A DNA stretch of 64,000 nucleotides from Aureibaculum flavum (GTDB taxonomy: Bacteria > Bacteroidota > Bacteroidia > Flavobacteriales > Flavobacteriaceae), in assembly GCF_016406085.1 (NCBI RefSeq), contig NZ_JAEHFJ010000004.1, positions 62,001-126,000 of the forward strand. The letters are read 5' to 3'. Positions within the stretch are counted from its first letter, which is position 1, and every line of letters starts with the position of its first letter. Both the position numbers and the translations under genes were made by a program. Below the pieces are notes generated by a model. It worked only from the letters and a program-made list of their open reading frames with translations. It made no database searches and was not told where the DNA came from. Positions 57,824 through 64,000 of the stretch are shown here, piece by piece.

Positions 57824-59167
57824 CTATTTTTTATTTTTTTTCTTTTTTGAAGTTCCAGCTGCCGGAATAGCTACTTTTTTGGAATCCAAATAATTTGCTA
57901 GTATTTTTTCTACCAATTCCTCTTTGGTTAAATGATGGAATATTGTTCTTATTTGTTTCTTTAAGTCTTCAGAAACGGCATGATTGGGCTTTGTTTTAAA
58001 TATTTTTTTCGCCCACAGCAAGGTATTGTTTTCTTCAATACTCTCTGCATCTGCTTTTTTAAATCGGTTAAAGTTAATACCCAATGCATTCTCAAAAAGA
58101 GTAATATCTGCTACTTCTTCTTTTTGGAGTACGGTTAATGAAAGGCCCTTCGCTCCTGCTCTAGCTGTTCTACCACTACGGTGCACATATGCATCATAGG
58201 TGTCTGGTAAATGGTAATTGACAACATATTCAATCTCTTTTATATCAATTCCTCTGGCTGCTAAATCTGTAGCTACCAAAATGTCAATATAACCTTCTCT
58301 AAATTGACCCATGATGCGGTCACGGATTCCTTGGGTAAGACTTCCGTGTAAGGCACCTGAGGAAAATTTATTAATGGCTAAGTTTTTTGCCAATTTATTA
58401 ACCGCAGCCTTGGTTTTACAAAAGATAATACCACGCTTGCCTTGTTTCGTATTTAAGAAATGCAACAACACTTCTAATTTTTCAATAGGTTCAACCACCA
58501 CAAATTGATGGTCTATTCCTTGATGTCCAACGGTTGACATGTCCGCTTCAATATGCACCACATGTTTAGACATATAATTCTGAACCAATTGTTTTATAGT
58601 TCCAGGCATCGTTGCCGTAAACAATAATGTTCTTCTTTTTTTAGGAATTATTTTGATAATGCTGTCTAAACCCTCTTTTAAAGCACTTACCATTTCATCG
58701 GCTTCATCTAACACTAAATACGAAATATTTTTAATGTCAATGGCATTTCTTTCTACCAAATCAGCTAAACGGCCTGGTGTAGCTACCACAATATGTGTAG
58801 TGCTTTTTAGACGTTCTATTTGAGGTTTAATGGGAATACCACCACAAACCGTAGCTATAGAAACGGATGGCATGTGTGCCGAAAAAGATTCTAAATTACT
58901 CGTGATTTGTTGACCCAATTCTCTGGTAGGCACCAAGATTACAGCTTGTATAGCAGTATTTTCTAAATCTATTAATTGCAGTAATGGCAAGCCAAAAGCA
59001 GCCGTTTTACCGGTACCAGTCTTTGCTAAAGCCACAACATCTTCTTTCTGTTGCAATATTACAGGTATTGTTTTTTCTTGAATATCTGTAGGAACAGATA
59101 TTTGTAAATCAGCTAACCCTTTTTGTAACTGTGCATTAATTCCGAGATTGGAAAAACCCTTTGACAT
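57824..59167 (-). CDS. DEAD-box RNA helicase
   Basis: About 447 residues (start taken at the ATG at 59167; the frame extends to TTG at 59185). Motifs: I (AKTGTGKT), Ia (VPTRELGQQ), Ib (ATPGRL), II (LDEADEM), III (TATMPG), V (DLAARGID), VI (HRSGRTARAG). The C-terminal region is basic (SKKKKNKK), typical for RhlE/DeaD-like enzymes. It is immediately upstream of and co-transcribed with the DbpA-like helicase. Confidence 0.95.
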   Translation of the reverse strand: MSKGFSNLGINAQLQKGLADLQISVPTDIQEKTIPVILQQKEDVVALAKTGTGKTAAFGLPLLQLIDLENTAIQAVILVPTRELGQQITSNLESFSAHMPSVSIATVCGGIPIKPQIERLKSTTHIVVATPGRLADLVERNAIDIKNISYLVLDEADEMVSALKEGLDSIIKIIPKKRRTLLFTATMPGTIKQLVQNYMSKHVVHIEADMSTVGHQGIDHQFVVVEPIEKLEVLLHFLNTKQGKRGIIFCKTKAAVNKLAKNLAINKFSSGALHGSLTQGIRDRIMGQFREGYIDILVATDLAARGIDIKEIEYVVNYHLPDTYDAYVHRSGRTARAGAKGLSLTVLQKEEVADITLFENALGINFNRFKKADAESIEENNTLLWAKKIFKTKPNHAVSEDLKKQIRTIFHHLTKEELVEKILANYLDSKKVAIPAAGTSKKKKNKK

Positions 59168-59360
59168 AAAAAATAATTTTGGCAAAGATAATGAACCTCT
59201 TTACAGGGAAGCTATAAAATGGTGGATTAATATTAATATGAACTTTCTATTCTTATTAATAATATTAAAAAAGGTTAATGGTTCATTAAATTAGTATTAA
59301 ATGTTTCGCTACTTCTTGATTTTTATTAGAATAATGTAGAACTTCGTAAAAAACTTAACA

Positions 59361-59882
59361 ATGACAATTTTTGTAGACATGGATGATGTGATAGCCGATA
59401 CTTATGGCAAACATATCGAGTTGTATAATAAAGAACATGAAAAAGAATTAAGTGTAAACCAAATTTCTTCCGGTGAAGTCTGGCAAAATGTACCAGAAAT
59501 ACATGTAGAAAGTATTAGAGCACATGCAGTAATGCCTGGCTTTTTTAGAAATTTAGATGTAATTGAACACAGTCAAGAGATCATGAAGGCGTTATATGAT
59601 AAACATGAGGTGTACATTGCCACTGCAGCCACTCAGTTTCCCACTTCATTAAAAGAAAAGAGTGATTGGTTAGATGAACATTTTCCATTCATTACATGGC
59701 AACACCGTATTTATTGTGGACATAAGTTTGTGTTAAAAGGCGATTTATTGATTGATGATAGAACTTATAATTTAGAAAAATTTGAAGGTGATACCTTACT
59801 TTTTAACTCACCACATAATAGTCATGACAACGGTTATACACGTGTGGCATCATGGTTAGAGATAGGCGAGCGTTTGTTGTAG
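59361..59882 (+). CDS. 5'(3')-deoxyribonucleotidase (HAD family)
   Basis: A 173-residue HAD phosphatase: the N-terminal nucleophile motif is VDMDDVIADTYGKH (Asp6, Asp8), followed by YIATAATQFPTSLKEKSDWL, HKFVLKGDLLIDDRTYNLEKF as the acidic motif, and GDTLLFNSPHN. This matches NT5C-type 5'-deoxyribonucleotidases that dephosphorylate dNMPs and so limit dNTP pools. Divergent from the helicase operon with about 190 bp between. Confidence 0.9.
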   Translation: MTIFVDMDDVIADTYGKHIELYNKEHEKELSVNQISSGEVWQNVPEIHVESIRAHAVMPGFFRNLDVIEHSQEIMKALYDKHEVYIATAATQFPTSLKEKSDWLDEHFPFITWQHRIYCGHKFVLKGDLLIDDRTYNLEKFEGDTLLFNSPHNSHDNGYTRVASWLEIGERLL

Positions 59883-60170
59883 TAAGACTTGCTTTCTATG
59901 CTCCTGCCATTTTAGGGTTCAGTTTGCTATTGCAAAGTGAAAACGTTCGAAGAGAAGTTTTACTGATATTTTTATTATAAATTATTTTATTTGTCCGTTC
60001 GAGTGATCAAGAAGAATGCGTCTCGACGTTTCAGAAATATTCAGAACTGTTTGATAAATTTATATCTAAATTCGTTTCTGTTTTAATGTCATTAAAAGAA
60101 AACATTTGAAGAGATATACAATGTGTAATTATCAATTAAAATACTAACCAATTGCTACCTTAAATTTGTT
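59883..60170. other. Gene-free interval between nucleotidase and prolyl oligopeptidase
   Basis: Two convergent genes border these 288 bp. Around 59995-60035 a GC-richer stretch (CCGTTCGAGTGATC, GCGTCTCGACG) resembles degenerate intergenic repeats common in flavobacteria. No strong hairpin with T-run was found. Confidence 0.3.
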
Positions 60171-62270
60171 TTAATGGGTTAATTCATTAAATAAAAAATT
60201 ATAGATAAAAGAAGATTCTTGCAGTATACTATTGTATTGATTAGCTCCATAATGTCCTAATTTATCTTGAGACCACAAGAGAATTGGATTCATTTGGTGA
60301 AGTCCATTTTGAAGTTTTGCTGCAAATTTATAAGATTGGTATGGTGGTACTCGAGTGTCATTCTTTCCTGTAACTATTAATGTGGAAGGGTAATTTACAG
60401 TTTCATCAATATTATGGAATGGTGAATAAGATAATATATTCAGAAATTCATCTTTCTTTTTTACAGTACCAAATTCATTAACATTCACATATTTTGCACC
60501 CACTTCTGTTCTTTCCATACGTAACATATCTAAGGCTCCGACATTTATCACAGCTGCACCAAAAAGATTTGGTTTTTCTAACATTGCCGCTGCGGTAATC
60601 AATCCACCATGAGAACTCCCCATAATACCTATTCCACTTGGTTTTGCATATCCTTCATCTATTAAATATTCTGCCGCCTTCGTAAAATCTAAAATTCCAT
60701 TTTTCTTTTTAAACTTTCTACCATCTTGCCACCAATCAAAACCAAACTCACCACCTCCTCGAATATGGACATATACATAAGCACCTCCTCTTTCTATAAA
60801 ATAAATAACGCCAGGATCAAAAGATGGTTTAGCAATGGTACCATAACCGCCATATGTTTCTAATAAGAAAGGTGTTTTTCCATTTTTAAGAAGAGTATCC
60901 TTAAAAACTATAAAAATGGGAACTTTTACACCATCGTGAGAAGTTATTTTTTTTCTTATGAATTTATATTTTGAAGCATCAAAAGAAACATTGGTCTTTC
61001 CTAAATATTTAAATTTGTATTTTGTCAAATCTAATTGACAAGTTACTGGGGGTACTGTATATGACGATAATCTAAAAGTAAAGTTTTTGTTATTCTCATT
61101 ATAAAATAATTTAGTAACACTCATTCCATTTGGTGTTATAACTTCGCCTAATACTTTGCCTTTTAGATTAGTAACTGTGAGTATGGATGAATTTTCTGAT
61201 TGAAATGCAGTAACTATTTTTTTATCAGCAAATTCATAATCTGTAAAAATAGCATCTTTGTATGAAGGAGTTAAAAGGGTCCACTGAGCTGGTTTATCAA
61301 AAGGAAACTTAATTAAATGTTTTTTATTTTTTATGCTCGTTAAAGCTACTATAGTATCAGATTCAAAATGTATAATATTTATATCATATTTTATATTTGA
61401 AAACAAAGGGTTGAATTCTTTTTTATCAACATTAGGCTTTAAATAATAATAACTGTGTTGTTTTTTAAAATCATCTGACTTTTTTATAATATATAAACTT
61501 TGATTGTTCGTTCCATATATGCTTAATGACTCCTGCTCATTATTAACATTGAAAATTGTTTTATCTTCACTTTGTTCAGTCCCCAGTGTATGATACTTAA
61601 TTTCAGGAAAAATTCGCTTAACATTCTCGGTATTATATTTATACTTTATATAAAAAAATCCTTGTCCGTACCATCTAATTTGAGGGGAAATAATTTCTGT
61701 CAATGTTTCTTTAAAAAAGTGTCTATTCTTAATTCCAACAATTTTAATTTCTTTCCAATCGCTTCCATTTCTATTGTATTGATAAGCTAAAAACCGATCA
61801 TCAGCGGAAGGTGTCAGATTTGTAAAAATAATCCTATCTTTTTTAGAGATTGAACTGGGATCTACCAACTTATTATAATTATATGTATTTCCTTTTGCAT
61901 AATACACAGATAATGGTGCATTTTTACTAGGATACATTAACCTGTAATAGAAATTGTTATTCTTTTTAACTGTAGCTAAACTATCATAATTCATTTTAAA
62001 ACGATAATATTCAGCTATTTTTAATTTAGAACGAACTGTATTTGGAAGGCGGTTTAAGTATTTTAAGGAAACTTTATTTTGTGCACCTACCCAATTTTCA
62101 ACTTCTGGATTTCCAGTTTTTTCTAACCATTGATAATTATCAATAATTTCCACATTATGATAGCTGTCAATTACTGGTCTCTTTTCAGTTTCAGGATATT
62201 CAATCTGAGCATACAAAATTGAGGTTGTGACAATATGAAGTAAAAAAAAAACTTTTTTGAAAATTTTCAT
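60171..62270 (-). CDS. Secreted prolyl oligopeptidase (S9A)
   Basis: A 699-residue protein with signal peptide (TSILYAQ), propeller N-half and hydrolase C-half. The conserved YHNVEIIDNYQWLE start, then ETYGGYGTIAKPSF, the nucleophile in GSSHGGLITAAAM, the Asp in VTGKNDTRVPPYQS and the His in DKLGHYGANQ match PEP/POP family S9A. The usual GGSNGG is GSSHGG. It cleaves proline-containing peptides in the periplasm. The gene stands alone. Confidence 0.94.
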   Translation of the reverse strand: MKIFKKVFFLLHIVTTSILYAQIEYPETEKRPVIDSYHNVEIIDNYQWLEKTGNPEVENWVGAQNKVSLKYLNRLPNTVRSKLKIAEYYRFKMNYDSLATVKKNNNFYYRLMYPSKNAPLSVYYAKGNTYNYNKLVDPSSISKKDRIIFTNLTPSADDRFLAYQYNRNGSDWKEIKIVGIKNRHFFKETLTEIISPQIRWYGQGFFYIKYKYNTENVKRIFPEIKYHTLGTEQSEDKTIFNVNNEQESLSIYGTNNQSLYIIKKSDDFKKQHSYYYLKPNVDKKEFNPLFSNIKYDINIIHFESDTIVALTSIKNKKHLIKFPFDKPAQWTLLTPSYKDAIFTDYEFADKKIVTAFQSENSSILTVTNLKGKVLGEVITPNGMSVTKLFYNENNKNFTFRLSSYTVPPVTCQLDLTKYKFKYLGKTNVSFDASKYKFIRKKITSHDGVKVPIFIVFKDTLLKNGKTPFLLETYGGYGTIAKPSFDPGVIYFIERGGAYVYVHIRGGGEFGFDWWQDGRKFKKKNGILDFTKAAEYLIDEGYAKPSGIGIMGSSHGGLITAAAMLEKPNLFGAAVINVGALDMLRMERTEVGAKYVNVNEFGTVKKKDEFLNILSYSPFHNIDETVNYPSTLIVTGKNDTRVPPYQSYKFAAKLQNGLHQMNPILLWSQDKLGHYGANQYNSILQESSFIYNFLFNELTH

Positions 62271-62403
62271 TATTCTAATTTAGCGATCGAATACAAAAAT
62301 AACTTTTTAAAATTGAAAACAAAGCCTATCAAGAATTAGGATTCCTAATAATAATAACTTTATTATCTAATTTCTTATTCAACTTTCATCTCTAGGTAAA
62401 CAA

Positions 62404-62487
62404 TTGAAAAAGCAAATTATAGTATTTGTTTTAGTACTCATTTCAATTACAATCCATACACAAAATGTGGACAGAATAAGGGAATAA
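62404..62487 (+). pseudogene. Orphan signal-peptide remnant
   Basis: On the plus strand a frame from TTG at 62404 encodes KKQIIVFVLVLISITIHTQN, an ideal signal peptide with a TQN end, but it stops after 28 codons (TAA at 62485-62487), overlapping the 3' end of the following minus-strand gene. It looks like the 5' remnant of a lost secreted-protein gene and parallels the remnant at 674-821. Confidence 0.35.
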
Positions 62488-62740
62488 TAAAAAATATAAA
62501 TATAAGCAACATAATTGCCCAAAGGGCACCCATCAGTAATGGGTAAGCAACGAGCGAATCTTTTATACTTGGTTTTATGGTATGAGCTATCAAACCATGA
62601 ACACCCAAAGACAATAAGAAGAACAATAATGTCGCAATTATTATTATAAATAATGTTGAATGTGTTTGTTTAAATATATTTAGGTAAATACCTAATAATA
62701 TAGAAATTACAATACAGATACTATAGAGTCTTCTTGCCAT
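62447..62740 (-). CDS. Small hypothetical membrane protein (97 aa)
   Basis: Three predicted membrane helices (about residues 8-22, 30-48, 70-92), a short cytoplasmic start and a final LFCPHFVYGL. The family is unknown. It begins 16 bp after the universal stress protein gene's stop, same strand, so the two are probably an operon. Confidence 0.7.
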   Translation of the reverse strand: MARRLYSICIVISILLGIYLNIFKQTHSTLFIIIIATLLFFLLSLGVHGLIAHTIKPSIKDSLVAYPLLMGALWAIMLLIFIFFIIPLFCPHFVYGL

Positions 62741-62756
62741 GATATTGTTTTTAAAA

Positions 62757-63602
62757 TTAGTAGTAGGTTTTGTTAAAACTTAATAGTGGAAGTCTACCGT
62801 ATGACTCCATTTTAATGACTAAGTCGTGGTGGAATAATTGTTTAAACAGTCCTTTACTTTTCCGTTTTAGTACCGCAATAATATCCACATTTACTTCGCC
62901 TAAATAGAGTTTTAAATCTTCAAAAGTATGGTCTGAAGGAATGTTTTCATAGATAATGTTTGGGTAATCTACTTTGTTATTAATATGATCTTCAAATTCT
63001 TGAAGTCGAATTATGGGGTCAAACTCTTCTGAAGGAGAGATGTGTACTACCCTAATTTCCGCATTATATGGTTTAGCAATTTCTACCAAGGTAAGAATGG
63101 CATGTAAATCTTTATATTCAAAATCAGTTGCATATACAATGGTATTGATGTCTTTATGTGTGGCATCTTCAGGAATAGCCAACACAGGGCAAGGGGCTTT
63201 TTTAATTAGCTGTTTTGTGGTATTACCCATGATAAATTCTTTGAAAGCACTGGTGCCCTTCATTCCGGTAACTAAAAGAAAAGCATCTAATTCTATTACT
63301 TTCGCAATAATGGCTTTTGTAACAGACATATTTTCAATAGCCTCTGTTCTCACATTCATACGGTCTAAATCGTTTCCCAAATGTTTTGTGCAATATTCGA
63401 CAAGTAGCTCATTGTTGTTTTGATAGGCTACTTTTTCAAAGTCTAGTACGGGCTCTTCAACTTCAGTATCAAAAATAGTAGGATAATCAAAGACATGAAC
63501 CACCAATAAATTGGCGTTGAGTTTAGAACTTAGTGCATGGGCGTATTTTAATGCAGCAATTGCATTTTCTGAAAAGTCGGTAGCGTGAATTATGGTTTTC
63601 AT
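62757..63602 (-). CDS. Universal stress protein, two tandem UspA domains
   Basis: About 281 residues (start taken at the ATG at 63602, giving MKTIIHATDFSENAIAAL). The first domain has the ATP-type G-x2-G-x9-G pattern in GMKGTSAFKEFIMGNTTKQLIKKAPCPVLAIP; the second begins TIVYATDFEYKDLHAIL and is less conserved. Such proteins are induced by starvation or redox stress. The small membrane protein gene follows 16 bp later. Confidence 0.93.
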   Translation of the reverse strand: MKTIIHATDFSENAIAALKYAHALSSKLNANLLVVHVFDYPTIFDTEVEEPVLDFEKVAYQNNNELLVEYCTKHLGNDLDRMNVRTEAIENMSVTKAIIAKVIELDAFLLVTGMKGTSAFKEFIMGNTTKQLIKKAPCPVLAIPEDATHKDINTIVYATDFEYKDLHAILTLVEIAKPYNAEIRVVHISPSEEFDPIIRLQEFEDHINNKVDYPNIIYENIPSDHTFEDLKLYLGEVNVDIIAVLKRKSKGLFKQLFHHDLVIKMESYGRLPLLSFNKTYY

Positions 63603-63831
63603 CGTGTAGCTTTTATGATTATTGATCATATAAAAGTAGTATGGTTGTGTTAGCTCTCCAATGACCTGAGTCAGTATACGTTACTTTTTTTAGCTGATAT
63701 AAATCATTTTTAATTAGTAGTATAATACCTATCTTAATTGTTTAAATTTGAAGCATATACATGTTTATAGTTGATTGATCAATAGACGGTTATATTTGAA
63801 ATTTGTTAATAAATATATAAGTATCCAGATT

Positions 63832-64000
63832 ATGAAAGACTTACACCGCATATTAAATGAAATAACAGAACTCACTAGTACCATAGAAACCAAATACCCA
63901 GAGTTGTATCAGTTTTTAGGAGAAGATCCATTAACTATTGGAGCCGATGACCATCCTGAAATTGATGTAAAAGTGATGAAGGATTATTTAGGGAGTTTAA
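63832..64000 (+). CDS. Hypothetical small protein, 3' end cut by window
   Basis: ATG at 63832 opens a frame still open at the window end (56 codons seen): MKDLHRILNEITELTSTIET, then PELYQFLGEDPLTIGADDHPEIDV. I recall similar short flavobacterial proteins of unknown role next to stress or membrane genes, but cannot name a family. Divergent from the universal stress protein gene. Confidence 0.6.
   Translation, partial: MKDLHRILNEITELTSTIETKYPELYQFLGEDPLTIGADDHPEIDVKVMKDYLGSL

Overview
The window is a piece of a low-GC Bacteroidota chromosome, most probably a marine or soil member of the Flavobacteriaceae. Four things point there. Secreted proteins carry short signal peptides ending in AQ or SQ. 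Lipoproteins follow the M-K-x-x...SC pattern. Several promoters show the Bacteroidota -7 element TAnnTTTG. Family content is typical too: DUF2911, WG repeats, propeller-LytS kinases, RimK with RimB, VF530, flavobacterial photolyases. I saw no tRNA, rRNA, IS element or CRISPR array. Where a gene lacks an in-frame ATG I note the TTG or GTG start.

Region 1 (1-620) is the 3' end of a MATE transporter. Region 2 (about 621-8950) is a compact, very AT-rich defence island. It holds remnants of genes at the left edge, a Sau3AI-like restriction-modification operon (methyltransferase, MutH-fold endonuclease, zinc-knuckle protein), a ParB/AAA-ATPase fusion followed by a separate TOPRIM protein, a divergently transcribed HNH-like protein, and a perfect 26-nt palindrome at the right edge. 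The ParB-ATPase/TOPRIM pair resembles the two-gene logic of PARIS, and of Gabija/OLD with the parts split. It is the best candidate here for an undescribed immune system. Region 3 (8950-11900) has accessory genes, including a secreted protein interrupted by one in-frame stop.

Region 4 (11942-17400) is a light and DNA-repair cluster. It contains a CIA30 protein, two DoxX-like membrane proteins, a DPRP-type photolyase that appears to have lost the Fe-S cysteines, a 42-residue DUF2256 gene, an antenna-less FAD-binding photolyase homologue, TIGR03643 and DUF2452. TTTGTTTAAC-like motifs recur in its two control regions. Region 5 (17500-28600) is housekeeping and secretion: WG-repeat protein, peroxiredoxin, S9 and M28 peptidases (with a run of nine tandem TAG stops in a microsatellite), MORN-type protein, flavin monooxygenase, DUF2911.

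Region 6 (29000-40900) carries an outer-membrane barrel, a FUSC membrane protein, a TIM-barrel isomerase, a Crp/Fnr regulator, a fatty-acid desaturase, a secreted FAD oxidoreductase, an acyl-CoA dehydrogenase, a half-length degenerate DEAD-box protein, ThiE and an EamA exporter. Region 7 (40900-51800) contains a cadherin-type lipoprotein, a propeller-histidine kinase/LytTR pair, a run of secreted unknowns, a membrane LytTR regulator and an acyltransferase. Region 8 (51875-64000) contains MscS-RimB-RimK, VF530 with a zinc-ribbon SDR, two tandem DEAD-box helicases, a deoxyribonucleotidase, a prolyl oligopeptidase, a universal stress protein and the start of an unknown gene cut by the window edge.
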